Notes: generated from the letters alone by a model not told the origin. A stretch of DNA of 64,000 bases from Sediminibacillus massiliensis (GCF_900156915.1 NZ_LT732535.1:3353477-3417476); one strand, 5' to 3'; shown: positions 10,844-18,817, numbered from the stretch's first letter. Numbers and translations are program-made.

Positions 10844-11203
10844 TTATGAATAATGATTATTGTTATACTTCCATTCTACTAACTTTCTAATCACGGACAA
10901 GATCGTAGCATAGTCGTCCTTATCAACTTGCTCTAAATAATATTTAAAGGTCAGAATAGTGTTCCACTGCTGTTTGTTGACTGCCCCATCGAACCAGAAT
11001 AATTCACCGAGAGTTATCCCTAAAGCATCTGAAACTTTTTCTATGGTATCAATCGTAGGATTTTTTTCTCCTCTTTCAAGCTGGCCAATATACGTTGGAT
11101 GTAAATTAGATAAGTGGGCGAGTTTTTCCTGGCTCAGCCCGTTGCTTTTTCTGATCGTCCGTAGTCGCTCTCCTACTGATTTGGAAATTCCATGTGGGGA
11201 CAT
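10844..11203 (-). CDS. XRE-family HTH transcriptional regulator
   Basis: A 119-residue protein with a lambda-repressor-type helix-turn-helix at about residues 11-66 (RLRTIRKSNGLSQEKLAHLS, then HPTYIGQLERGEKNPTIDTI). A roughly 50-residue tail, rich in aromatic and charged residues, probably dimerises or senses a signal. It lacks the SinI-like C-terminal domain of SinR, so it is not SinR. The ribosome binding site AGAGGTG is well placed. Two near-identical 17-bp direct repeats in its own leader (11228-11244 and 11264-11280) look like autoregulatory operators. Its targets are unknown. Confidence 0.85.
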   Translation of the reverse strand: MSPHGISKSVGERLRTIRKSNGLSQEKLAHLSNLHPTYIGQLERGEKNPTIDTIEKVSDALGITLGELFWFDGAVNKQQWNTILTFKYYLEQVDKDDYATILSVIRKLVEWKYNNNHYS

Positions 11204-11227
11204 TTTTATTCACCTCTGTTAAAAAGC

Positions 11228-11280
11228 ATATCGTTTATTGACGAATAACCGAAGATACTATCGATATCGTTTGTTGAAGA
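11228..11280 (-). promoter_or_regulatory. Two direct repeats in the XRE gene leader, candidate operator
   Basis: The 17-mer ATATCGTTTATTGACGA at 11228 recurs as ATATCGTTTGTTGAAGA at 11264, 36 bp apart. They lie between a minus-strand TATAAT around 11317 and the XRE start codon. Position and spacing suggest autoregulation by the XRE protein; this is inference. Confidence 0.4.
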
Positions 11281-11434
11281 TTGAAATACTAAAAGTATTA
11301 TAGTACTATTATTCTTATGTTTTATTATTATTATAAAGTTGGAATCACAACAAAATAGAAGGTTGCTTGCTCGGTGCAATATTTGTTCTTCCTTTTAGAA
11401 ACTATACAGAATGTTAAATGAAGGGGTGAGGAAT

Positions 11435-11569
11435 ATGTTTGAGAATTTATCGGATGAAAAGCTGCTAGATGCTTACATAAAAGCTTTGGAATTGAATTTG
11501 GAAGACGATTTTATTGCATTGTTGGAAAATGCGATGGTTTACCGTGGTATGGAAATACCGGAATACTAG
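11435..11569 (+). CDS. sda: Sporulation histidine kinase inhibitor Sda
   Basis: A 44-residue protein starting MFENLSDEKLLDAYIKALEL, with the Sda hairpin signature (LSDE.LL..Y.KA..LNL..DFI.LLE.A). Sda binds the dimerisation domain of KinA/KinB-type kinases and blocks phosphorelay entry when replication is disturbed. The start follows AAGGGGTGAGG. In B. subtilis DnaA boxes sit at the sda promoter; none is evident in the 100 bp upstream here. It is divergent from the XRE regulator, with about 230 bp between them, and the bidirectional hairpin at 11701-11727 lies downstream. Confidence 0.88.
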   Translation: MFENLSDEKLLDAYIKALELNLEDDFIALLENAMVYRGMEIPEY

Positions 11570-11699
11570 ACACTATCGATTGGAAAGCTTACTCTGCTTA
11601 TTGAGAAAACTTCTTCTAAAAATAACACCTTCAGACTTTTTCCTCCATCTGCTTACATAAATCATCAGAGTCGATGCGGCCGTTAATTTGATATCAAAG

Positions 11700-11967
11700 G
11701 AAAAGCGCCCTGTTTCAAGGGCGCTTTACTGAACACTATAAGCAACTTGTGTTAAACAAGTAAAAACATTTATTTTTTTTAATATTGCCGCGGTTTCTGT
11801 TCCACCTGGTCGTTTTACCAACCTAAACAATGTAAGCCCTACCTCTCTTACATCCTTACGGCTCCGAAGCCGATCCAGTGTGAATAAGTTTTACAAAACC
11901 TCAGTAGAATGCCAGTAATATTTTTTACTTTTCCATTCTATTCAAGTCACTTCTTAGGCGAAGTCGA
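11700..11967 (-). ncRNA. Candidate orphan structured RNA with own promoter and terminator
   Basis: On the minus strand TTGACA (12002-11997) and TAGAAT (11979-11974) are exactly 17 bases apart, a near-ideal sigma-A promoter. The predicted transcript of about 265 nt has no coding frame but many local hairpins: ACTTC/GAAGT, TAGAATG/CATTCTA with inner AGTAA/TTACT, CGGCT-TCGG-AGCCG, GGTTG/CGACC and ACTTGT/ACAAGT. It ends in the GC-rich hairpin at 11701-11727. One segment, AGGTGGAACAGAAACCGCGG, resembles a T-box antiterminator with a 4-nt insertion, but no gene follows. I cannot assign it to a known RNA family. Confidence 0.55.
11701..11727. terminator. Bidirectional terminator between sda and the RNA candidate
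   Basis: AAAAGCGCCC and GGGCGCTTT form a strong stem. It serves as a terminator for the minus-strand RNA (TTTTCCTTT tract) and may also end the sda transcript. Confidence 0.8.
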
Positions 11968-12186
11968 TTACTAATTCTACTATATACCAGATGGTTTGTC
12001 AAGCTTATGTGTTAGTTTTGATTTATCATTATCACATTCATACAATTCCCTGTCGCCATATTTTTAAACCTGGGGTTTTTCTTCGAACGGATAAACTTTA
12101 AAAGAAGCAAGTAAGGAAAACTGACAGCCCAAATAAGTTATATTATAATGAGAAAGGGTATTTTTTCATTATAAGGAGTTGTTTTG

Positions 12187-12933
12187 GTGACGAATAAAGC
12201 GAATATAAAACTAATAGCCCTAGATATGGATGGTACACTGTTAAACTCAAAAGAAGAAATTTCAGAAGCTAACCGGATTGCTATCACAGAAGCAAGAGAA
12301 CAAGGCGTAGAAGTTGTGTTATCTACTGGAAGACATCGTTTGTCTTGTCAGGAATACGCGAAATCTCTCGGACTAAACTCTTATTTGATTACGGTGAATG
12401 GCAGCGAAGTGTGGACATCTACCGGAGAGTTAGTTACCCGTCAGTCACTGCATATAGAAACCATACAGAAGTTGGTCGATTTAAATGAAAGATACGGCAC
12501 TTCGGCCTGGATGGCTTCGACCGAGCAGGTGTTCAGAGGTGAATTCCCTGAAAAGCTCGATGAACATGAATGGTTGAAAGTTGGCATTGATATTGACGAT
12601 ATCGAAGTGAAAGAACGGATTTTAAAAGAGCTTGAAGAGGATGAGCTTCTTGAATTGAGCAATTCACATCCTATGAACATCGAAATTAACGCTGTCGGTA
12701 TTAATAAAGCAAGAGCCCTGGAAAAAATCTGCGGTTATTTGGATATCACCTTAAATGAAGTTATGACAGTCGGCGACAGTCTCAATGATATCAAAATGAT
12801 TCAGGAAGCCGGGCTTGGAATAGCGATGGGTAATGCACAAGAAGAAGTGAAAGAAGCAGCAAGATGGGTGACAAGCACAAATGAAGAGGATGGAGTTGCC
12901 AAAGCAATCAACCACTGGATTCTCGGCAAATAA
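12187..12933 (+). CDS. Cof-type HAD-IIB sugar-phosphate phosphatase
   Basis: A cytosolic phosphatase of 248 residues with all HAD motifs. Motif I is LIALDMDGTLLNS at the N-terminus (nucleophile Asp), motif II is VVLSTGRH, and motif IV is MTVGDSLNDIKMIQEAGLG followed by IAMGNA. It is somewhat shorter than the usual 260-290 residues of Cof proteins, because the cap domain is reduced. The start was taken as GTG 12187, eight bases after AAGGAG; a TTG at 12184 is the alternative. Substrate specificity cannot be inferred. It stands alone before a terminator. Confidence 0.88.
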   Translation: MTNKANIKLIALDMDGTLLNSKEEISEANRIAITEAREQGVEVVLSTGRHRLSCQEYAKSLGLNSYLITVNGSEVWTSTGELVTRQSLHIETIQKLVDLNERYGTSAWMASTEQVFRGEFPEKLDEHEWLKVGIDIDDIEVKERILKELEEDELLELSNSHPMNIEINAVGINKARALEKICGYLDITLNEVMTVGDSLNDIKMIQEAGLGIAMGNAQEEVKEAARWVTSTNEEDGVAKAINHWILGK

Positions 12934-13003
12934 TCTCCACGAAAATATTCCCTTTGGCGGGGGTGGAAACAGAGTTACGCCCTGCCTATAGATAACAGCC
13001 ATA

Positions 13004-13028
13004 AAAGAGCGCATAAGCGCTCTTTTTT
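13004..13028. terminator. Bidirectional terminator between the Cof gene and the sinI-like gene
   Basis: AAGAGCGC-ataa-GCGCTCTT followed by TTTTTT on the plus strand. The hairpin also directly abuts the minus-strand stop codon at 13027, so it can end both convergent transcripts. Confidence 0.85.
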
Positions 13029-13164
13029 AGTTTGGGTCATTTTGTTCTGCTCTTCCTCTCTCGAGAAACAGGCGTATTTCGGTTGGGTTGATTCCTAATT
13101 TCTTTGCTTCAAGGATTAAGGCAGCCCACTCTTGATCAATGATGTCTTTCTCTTTATAAGAAAT
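13027..13164 (-). CDS. SinI-family antirepressor, apparent ATT start codon
   Basis: A 45-residue product. The core DQEWAALILEAKKLGINPTE, followed by IRLFLERG, matches the SinI helical hook that binds SinR (B. subtilis SinI has DQEWVELMVEAKEANISPEE). SinI antagonists release biofilm genes from SinR repression. No ATG, GTG or TTG exists in frame upstream of the core. A strong GGGAGG site lies 8 bases before an in-frame ATT (13164), giving the N-terminus M-SYKEKDIID. Either ATT is used, as in infC, or a start was lost. No SinR is found within the window. Confidence 0.75.
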   Translation of the reverse strand: MSYKEKDIIDQEWAALILEAKKLGINPTEIRLFLERGRAEQNDPN

Positions 13165-13418
13165 CGTATTCGCCTCCCATTCAAATATCCGATATGAAAA
13201 ATTCCAGGAGTTATTTTGTTCATTATACAGTACAAATCGTTTCTAAAAAAATACAAAATTGAAAGCAATCTAGAGAGAGAAGGAGAAAACAAACGAAAAA
13301 CGTTCTTAATTGAGAAAAAGCGGACGAATTTCAAAATTGGAAAAAGAATAGGTTTAAAATAGAATAAAAGATATTTTGTTGGAATCTTTATTTATAAGTT
13401 GATTCGTTTCTTGTACGG
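13165..13418. other. AT-rich intergenic region, no gene seen
   Basis: About 250 bp between the sinI-like gene and the Cys-rich small gene. There is no credible frame with a ribosome binding site. It should hold the sinI-like promoter (minus) and the promoter of the Cys-rich gene (plus). Confidence 0.5.
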
Positions 13419-13432
13419 CGAACGTTCGTTTT
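13419..13432 (+). promoter_or_regulatory. LexA-like (SOS box) sequence
   Basis: CGAACGTTCGTTTT matches the Bacillus LexA consensus CGAACRNRYGTTYC at 12 of 14 positions. It sits about 40 bp before the start of the Cys-rich small gene. It could be chance. Confidence 0.3.
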
Positions 13433-13469
13433 AATGAACATAATTAAAATACAAGGATGGGGGCTTAAA

Positions 13470-13691
13470 ATGTACAGAAAATCCTGTACTGCTTGCGGAC
13501 AGCCATCATACAGCTGTGGAAAGAAAGGGTGTTGGTTTTGCCCGTTTTGTAAACAGAATCTCACGTGGCAAAAAACCCGCGACCCGGATGAACAGCGAGA
13601 TCTTCCCGGCAATGATTACCTTTCGAATAAATGGAAATCGGCTTATCGAGAGAAGAGAGGCGCCCCTGTTTCGTTTACAAAACGAATATAA
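13470..13691 (+). CDS. Small cysteine-rich (zinc-ribbon-like) hypothetical protein
   Basis: A 73-residue protein with six cysteines in its first 30 residues (SCTACGQPSYSCGKKGCWFC, then PFCKQ). The paired CxxC motifs could bind one or two zinc ions. The C-terminal half is basic and polar with no recognised domain. A GGATGGGGG stretch precedes the ATG at 13470; an ATG at 13434 lacks a ribosome binding site. No family could be named. A LexA-like sequence upstream hints at damage induction but is weak. Confidence 0.6.
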   Translation: MYRKSCTACGQPSYSCGKKGCWFCPFCKQNLTWQKTRDPDEQRDLPGNDYLSNKWKSAYREKRGAPVSFTKRI

Positions 13692-13828
13692 CGAAGACGA
13701 AGCTGCTCTGGCATGAGCTTTTCAATAATTCCTACATCAATCGGGAGAGCCGACAAATTTAGCGACTTATACTATACTTAAATCAAGAACGATTTGATGC
13801 GAGAATAGACAGAGAAAGGAGAGGTATC

Positions 13829-14350
13829 ATGGCTGAAAAGTTAATTATCAATGGCGTCCGCTTGGAACCTTATAGTCTTCACGAAAATCACGCTCAAAGC
13901 CAAATTACCTTCCATGCAAAACTTACGAAAGAAGAATACCATCAGCTGACAGACTTAAGACTGAACATCGCCAAGAGTAAAGGTTATTTCGATGTCATCC
14001 TGAATAGCTTTATCAAAGTGATGAGATTTGGGAAGATCGTTTACTCAGAACATGACGACTATGTAAAAGTAAGGGCGACATTAATCGAACAGGATTACAC
14101 CGGACAAAGGAATGCGATACCAGCTACAGAGAACTTGCGTCAATCGGTATCTGAACTGGAGTTGACCAATAAAAAGCTCATTCTCTTGCTTCAGGAAAAA
14201 GGTCTTCTGACAGATGAGGAATTAATAGCTGTTCATACACACAGTAAAGAGGAAATACTTGCAAATGGCTTTCCATTTTACCAAGTGAGCGATATCGATT
14301 ATTATTCTGATGAGACCAACAATACATACTCTATGCTAAACGGGCACTGA
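13829..14350 (+). CDS. Hypothetical protein, 173 residues
   Basis: A soluble protein with no signal peptide or membrane segment, starting MAEKLIINGVRLEPYSLHEN. The N-terminal half looks beta-rich. A leucine-rich helix near residues 100-135 (ENLRQSVSELELTNKKLILL) may be a short coiled coil, and the C-terminus is acidic and tyrosine-rich. The AAAGGAGAGG site gives a confident start. I do not recognise the family. The next gene (GNAT) starts 39 bases downstream and could be co-transcribed. Confidence 0.7.
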   Translation: MAEKLIINGVRLEPYSLHENHAQSQITFHAKLTKEEYHQLTDLRLNIAKSKGYFDVILNSFIKVMRFGKIVYSEHDDYVKVRATLIEQDYTGQRNAIPATENLRQSVSELELTNKKLILLLQEKGLLTDEELIAVHTHSKEEILANGFPFYQVSDIDYYSDETNNTYSMLNGH

Positions 14351-14389
14351 TTCTGTTTTTTTACGATCACCATGCGAGGGGGATTAGTT

Positions 14390-14905
14390 ATGAAGGAAGT
14401 CATCAAGACAGAACGATTGAGACTCAGAACAATGCAGCCGGAGGATTTGGATAATTTGCAAAAAATTTTCTCGGATCCAGAGGCGATGAGGTATTATCCG
14501 TCCCTCAAAGACTCGGAGGAGACCAAAGAGTGGATCGATTGGACAAGAGGAAATTATATGAAGTATGGTGTAGGACTTTGGGTCGTCGAGAAGCTCCCCG
14601 ATAACTCATTTGTCGGGATGTGCGGACTTGTCCCCCAAATGGTCGAAGGTAAAATGGAATTGGAGGTTGGGTACTTGTTTGTACGGACGGCGTGGGGGAA
14701 AGGCTTTGCAACAGAAGCTGCTAAAGCCTGTGTGGACTATGGCTTCAAGCAGGTAAAATGCCATCAGATCATATCTCTTATCGATCCGGGAAATGAAGCC
14801 TCCATTAAAGTGGCAAACAGAGTCGGCATGGCGTTCGACAGGGTCATAGAAAAATGGGATAAAAAATTATCCTTATACAAGATTGAAGATAAGCGTCACT
14901 TTTGA
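14390..14905 (+). CDS. GNAT-family N-acetyltransferase (RimJ/RimL type)
   Basis: A 171-residue acetyl-CoA-dependent acyltransferase. The N-terminus VIKTERLRLRTMQPEDLDNL is typical of the RimJ/RimL-like subgroup. The acetyl-CoA loop reads VRTAWGKGFATEAAKACVDY, followed by the IDPGNEASIKVANRVGM helix common in this group. The ATG at 14390, seven bases after GAGGGGG, is preferred to the one at 14372. Its acceptor is unknown. The last 10 bases overlap the convergent DUF2164 gene. Confidence 0.88.
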   Translation: MKEVIKTERLRLRTMQPEDLDNLQKIFSDPEAMRYYPSLKDSEETKEWIDWTRGNYMKYGVGLWVVEKLPDNSFVGMCGLVPQMVEGKMELEVGYLFVRTAWGKGFATEAAKACVDYGFKQVKCHQIISLIDPGNEASIKVANRVGMAFDRVIEKWDKKLSLYKIEDKRHF

Positions 14906-15123
14906 ATTTCAAAGATATCTTCCAGCTTAGCATGGATAAAAGCATGTGAATCTTCAACCCCGATATTGTAAAAAACAGGGCCAAGTTCTTCGGTAATGAA
15001 ATCGAGGAAAAGTCCTGCCGCTAGTTCACCTAATTCTTCGTCTCTTTCCTTTTCAAAGTACTCTTTTATCTTACCGATCATTTCCTCTTTCCGTTCTTGT
15101 TTCAATTGAAAATCAGGTTTCAT
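14896..15123 (-). CDS. DUF2164 family protein
   Basis: A 75-residue soluble protein. KPDFQLKQERKEEMIGKIKE, then YFEKERDEELGELAAGLFLD and FITEELGPVFYNIGVEDS, match the DUF2164 pattern. The function is unknown. The start at 15123 follows AAGGAG at seven bases; the in-frame ATG at 15141 overlaps that site and is rejected. It converges with the GNAT gene, the two coding ends overlapping by 10 bp. Confidence 0.82.
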   Translation of the reverse strand: MKPDFQLKQERKEEMIGKIKEYFEKERDEELGELAAGLFLDFITEELGPVFYNIGVEDSHAFIHAKLEDIFEIQK

Positions 15124-15202
15124 AATCTTGCTCCTTTTCATTCAATGACTTATGCTAATTATAACAGATATGGATAATAATACATGGGAAGGTGAGAATT
15201 CG

Positions 15203-15412
15203 ATGGCGGATTTGAAATATGAAATCGTGGAAAATTTGGGTGTTTTGTCCGAGTCGCCAAAAGGATGGACGAAAGAATTGAATTTGGTGAGCTGGAACGG
15301 CAGGGAAGCCAAGTATGACATAAGAGACTGGGCACCTGACCATGAAAAGATGGGAAAAGGAGTTACATTGTCAAAAGAGGAAGTAGAAAAACTGAAGAAA
15401 TTGCTGGATTAA
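15203..15412 (+). CDS. ydbC: YdbC/PC4-like single-stranded nucleic-acid-binding protein
   Basis: A 69-residue protein. YEIVENLGVLSESPKGWTKE followed by LNLVSWNGREAKYDIRDWAP is characteristic of bacterial PC4/p15-type proteins such as B. subtilis and Lactococcus YdbC. These dimers bind single-stranded DNA through a curved beta-sheet. The start at 15203 follows GGAAGGTGA; the upstream ATG at 15152 has no site. It is monocistronic, with a terminator directly after. Confidence 0.88.
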   Translation: MADLKYEIVENLGVLSESPKGWTKELNLVSWNGREAKYDIRDWAPDHEKMGKGVTLSKEEVEKLKKLLD

Positions 15413-15419
15413 TGAAGAA

Positions 15420-15451
15420 AGGACAGCCTTGTGGTTTGAGGCTGTCCTTTT
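15420..15451 (+). terminator. Terminator between ydbC and the convergent murE-like gene
   Basis: AGGACAGCCT and AGGCTGTCCT with a GTGGTTTG loop, followed by TTTT. It may serve both convergent genes. Confidence 0.85.
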
Positions 15452-15457
15452 GGTATG

Positions 15458-16927
15458 TTAATTTCCGAACTTTATTAAACAATGTTCTTGAACGACTTGC
15501 TTGTCGCTATGTGGGTGCTTTGTGTTTTCGATTATTTGATAATCTTCCTGGCCTTTGCCGGCAAAGATGATAATGTCTCCAGCTTCGCTTATCTCTATGG
15601 CATGTTTGATTGCCTCTTTTCTATCTGCTATTGCAGCATAGTTGTTATGTTTCATCCCTTTTTCCATATCGTGCAGGATGGATAGCGAATCCTCATATCT
15701 CGGATCGTTAATAGTCAAAACCACATAATCTGCGACAGATGCCTTTTCAGCCATATCAGGCCTTTTGCGTGCATCTCTGTCACCGCCTGTCCCCACTAAG
15801 AAAATCAGCCGGTTCTCTTTAAAAGGCAACACTGACAGGATTGCCTTTTCGATGGCATCCGGAGTATGGGCATAATCGATATACATGGTAACAGGGGCAT
15901 TGATGTCAACCTTTTCCATGCGGCCATTCACTGGTGGAAGGCTTTGCAGAGTCTCTAACAATTCCGGTATATGATAACCATGAGCATATAAGGAAGCAAT
16001 GGCTGCAAGAGCGTTATAGACATTGAATTCTCCAAGCAGATTCATGGTCACCTCATATGTCCCTTCAGGCGATAAGAGGGTGAATATTGTCCGGTCGGGC
16101 TGATAGGAAATATCGATTGCTTTAAAAGCTGAGTCAGCATGAAGGCTGTAAGATATCGTTTCAAAACCGGTTGAAAAGACATAGGTTGAATACCAGGGGT
16201 CATCCTGGTTGATGATTGCATATTTTTCTTTACGTAGATCTTGTCCCAATTGTGCGAACAACAGTCCTTTTGCAAATCCATACTGTTCCATGGTGTCATG
16301 AAAGTCTAGATGGTCATGGGATAAGTTCGTAAAAGCGACAACATCAAACTCCACACCTGATAATCGTCCCTGTACAAGGCCGTGGGAGGAAACTTCCATT
16401 GTCATATTGTTGATTCCTTTGTCCAAAGCCATCTTCATCATTTTTTGGTTTGTGAGTGCGTCACATGTCGTGTTATTGCTTGGGAAATGTTCGTCTTCCA
16501 ATTCCAGGCCGATCGTTCCGGAAAGAGCAGACTTTTCCCCTTGCTTTCGAAGCATGGAGTGAATAAGAGTGGTTACCGTTGTTTTTCCGTTGGTCCCCGT
16601 AACACCGAATACATTCATTTGCTGGGATGGAAAACCGTAAAATTTATTGGCAAGCAATGCCATCGCCTTAATGGAATCACGAACAATGACTAAAGCTGTA
16701 TTCGTAAGGTCTACATCGAGCTTTTTTTCAGCAACGATTACAGTTGCACCTTTCTTTTCAGCCTCTTTATGAAAATCGTGGCCATCGACAGTAAACCCGC
16801 GAGTACATATGAATAGGCAATCTTTCTCCGCTTTACGGGAATCATTGTGGATAGCCTGGACCTGAGGTGGAAGCTCACCGTATATTTGTTTTATTTTTAA
16901 GATGGAAAGTAGTTCAGCTGTGTTCAT
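15458..16927 (-). CDS. murE: MurE-like Mur ligase (UDP-MurNAc-tripeptide synthetase paralogue)
   Basis: An ATP-dependent amide ligase of 489 residues with the three-domain Mur architecture. The substrate domain contains HNDSRK. The central P-loop is FGVTGTNGKTTVTTLIHSML at about residue 110, followed by MEVSSHGL and SHDHLDFHDTMEQYG with the carbamylated-Lys region. The C-terminal domain has DYAHTPDAI and FLVGTGGDRDARKRPDM. The amino-acid selectivity motif, DNPR in DAP-adding MurE, reads NDPR here (TINDPRYED). The gene is outside a dcw cluster and near mreBH, so it is probably a second MurE. It may add another diamino acid such as ornithine or lysine; this is inference. Confidence 0.85.
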   Translation of the reverse strand: MNTAELLSILKIKQIYGELPPQVQAIHNDSRKAEKDCLFICTRGFTVDGHDFHKEAEKKGATVIVAEKKLDVDLTNTALVIVRDSIKAMALLANKFYGFPSQQMNVFGVTGTNGKTTVTTLIHSMLRKQGEKSALSGTIGLELEDEHFPSNNTTCDALTNQKMMKMALDKGINNMTMEVSSHGLVQGRLSGVEFDVVAFTNLSHDHLDFHDTMEQYGFAKGLLFAQLGQDLRKEKYAIINQDDPWYSTYVFSTGFETISYSLHADSAFKAIDISYQPDRTIFTLLSPEGTYEVTMNLLGEFNVYNALAAIASLYAHGYHIPELLETLQSLPPVNGRMEKVDINAPVTMYIDYAHTPDAIEKAILSVLPFKENRLIFLVGTGGDRDARKRPDMAEKASVADYVVLTINDPRYEDSLSILHDMEKGMKHNNYAAIADRKEAIKHAIEISEAGDIIIFAGKGQEDYQIIENTKHPHSDKQVVQEHCLIKFGN

Positions 16928-17150
16928 CTATTGCAACCTCTCATTTCTTCATATCTTTAATAATTTGTCCAATATATGTAGTTGTAATCGAAAAAGAAAA
17001 AGGTTGGCTGTGGTAGCTGCGGTATCCTTTTTATACCCTGGAGTCAGCGTCTCTAATCTCATCACTTGTTCCCAGATGAGTTGGAATCTTTCCTGAAAAA
17101 GAAAAATTCTCCACGAATAATCAATGGGGAATGGGCTGTAGTTTTTATTT

Positions 17151-17513
17151 TTAGATGTCTGCACTTTGGAAAGTGGCAATGTAGGTGTTGGAAGAATCAA
17201 CAAGTTTTGCAGTCTCCTCCAGTAAGAGCTGAATGGTTTCATCCTGGTCCATTTTTAAAAGAACTTCATCGTGGTGGGATTTGTTCCGATAGACCATCTG
17301 CCCAAACAAAATTTCCTCATCCTGCTTCAAGTCCAAGAAGAATATATTGTTTTCCTGCTCTTTTTTCGTAGCTGATTCTAATCGATATGGTTGATAAATC
17401 CGGTGCTCAATTGCTCCATGAGACATATTAGCTTGAGCGATTTTATCACTTAGTTCCAGAAACCTCGCAGTTTGGACCCTTTTTATTCGATAAAATTGTA
17501 AAACTGTGAACAA
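17151..17513 (-). CDS. Hypothetical protein between mreBH and murE-like gene
   Basis: About 120 residues from a TTG at 17513, six to seven bases after GGAGGGAG. An ATG at 17537 overlaps that site. The protein is mixed alpha/beta and acidic at the C-terminus (LLLEETAKLVDSSNTYIATF), without signal peptide or helices spanning the membrane. No family was recognised. It lies 98 bp downstream of mreBH and 223 bp upstream of murE on the same strand, with no clear terminator between, so all three could share a transcript and a role in wall growth. Confidence 0.65.
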   Translation of the reverse strand: MFTVLQFYRIKRVQTARFLELSDKIAQANMSHGAIEHRIYQPYRLESATKKEQENNIFFLDLKQDEEILFGQMVYRNKSHHDEVLLKMDQDETIQLLLEETAKLVDSSNTYIATFQSADI

Positions 17514-17611
17514 AAGAATCTCCCTCCTCTGAATCACTATATGTAAAACAGAGAAGAAGGTGAAGAGGGAGAGCGGCCTTCTTAGAAAGAAGTACCAAAT
17601 CCCTCCCTGGA

Positions 17612-18619
17612 TTACTTTGCAGCTTTTTGCAATTTATTGATCATTTTTAGAGCACGACCTGTTCCGATTGCCACTGATTCAAGTGGGTTTGGCGCTAGGT
17701 GGACAGGGACAGAAATTTCATTGGCAAGCCATTCCTGCATTCCTTTTAACAGGGCGCCGCCGCCTGTAAGTGTAACACCATGGTCCACAATATCGCCACT
17801 TAATTCTGGAGGACAGTTTTCCAAAGTTGTGCGGATGGTTTCCAATATGGCTTCTAGAGATTCTTTGATTGCACCCTGAATTTCTGTTGAAGTAACATTA
17901 ATGGTACGCGGAAGTCCTGTTACCATATCCCGTCCACGAATATCCATTGTCATTTCTTCGTGGTCGATTAAAGCGACACCGATTTCCATTTTGATGTTTT
18001 CAGCTGTTCTCTCGCCGATCAGGATATTATATTGCTTGCGGATATACTGGATGATTTCGTCATCCATCTTGTCTCCACCTGTTCGGACTGAACGACAGGA
18101 AACAATTCCGCCAAATGAGATGATGCCTACTTCACTCGTTCCTCCGCCGATATCTACAATAACATTTGCTATTGGTTCATCGACAGGTAAATCAGAACCA
18201 ATGGCAGCAGCGACAGGTTCTTCGATAAGATGTACCTCTTTTGCACCATAGCTCTTTACTGCATTATGAATCGCCCTTCGTTCAACTGATGTGCTTCCGG
18301 AAGGAGTACAAACGACTACTGTTGGTTTTCTCATCGACAGCCCGGCTTTTTTACTGACCTTTTTCAGTATTTCTTTCAGCATTTGAGCGGTAACATCATA
18401 ATCAGCAATGACTCCATCTTTCAAGGGGCGGATCGGGATGATGTTTTGTGGGGTTTTACCGACCATTTCCTTTGCTTCCGCACCAACGGCTACCACACTC
18501 TTGGAATCCATATCAATAGCGACTACAGACGGTTCATTCAATACAATTCCTTTTGACTTCGTATATACCAATATATTAGCAGTTCCTAAATCAATTCCGA
18601 TTTCTGCGTTAGAAAACAT
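17612..18619 (-). CDS. mreBH: MreB-like actin MreBH
   Basis: A bacterial actin that guides elongasome and cell-wall hydrolase activity along the lateral wall. It has 335 residues, the same as B. subtilis MreBH, and the N-terminus [20 protein letters not shown] resembles MreBH more than MreB or Mbl. Phosphate loops are present: [21 protein letters not shown], and the adenosine motif [11 protein letters not shown]. The start is fixed by GGAGG before the ATG at 18619; the longer open frame to 18748 is excluded. The gene is not next to mreCD, as expected for mreBH. Confidence 0.92.
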   Translation of the reverse strand: MFSNAEIGIDLGTANILVYTKSKGIVLNEPSVVAIDMDSKSVVAVGAEAKEMVGKTPQNIIPIRPLKDGVIADYDVTAQMLKEILKKVSKKAGLSMRKPTVVVCTPSGSTSVERRAIHNAVKSYGAKEVHLIEEPVAAAIGSDLPVDEPIANVIVDIGGGTSEVGIISFGGIVSCRSVRTGGDKMDDEIIQYIRKQYNILIGERTAENIKMEIGVALIDHEEMTMDIRGRDMVTGLPRTINVTSTEIQGAIKESLEAILETIRTTLENCPPELSGDIVDHGVTLTGGGALLKGMQEWLANEISVPVHLAPNPLESVAIGTGRALKMINKLQKAAK

Positions 18620-18762
18620 ATTTTTTCCTCCATTGATGACATTTTTTTCATTATATAGCCTTTCTCCAATGTAACACGTTTTCTGGGGGTGATAGGATGG
18701 CAAATACAGGAAGGCTCTTAATAGCCCCCGCAGACATAACCATGACAAGAAGAGACAATAGT

Positions 18763-18793
18763 AAAAAAAGCAGGAAACATTGTTCCCGCTTTT
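18763..18793 (-). terminator. Terminator after the DUF2639 gene
   Basis: AGCGGGAAC-aat-GTTTCCTGCT followed by TTTTTTT on the minus strand, 25 bp past the stop codon. Confidence 0.85.
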
Positions 18794-18817
18794 ACCTTAA
18801 GTCTGCTTATAAAAAGC

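Noticed and set aside
10844-11203. SinR, given the sinI-like gene nearby
   Set aside because: The HTH domain fits many XRE proteins, but the C-terminal SinI-like dimerisation hook of SinR is missing.
11789-11808. T-box riboswitch
   Set aside because: Only the antiterminator-like core is present, with a 4-nt insertion. No specifier stem was recognised and no amino-acid-related gene follows.
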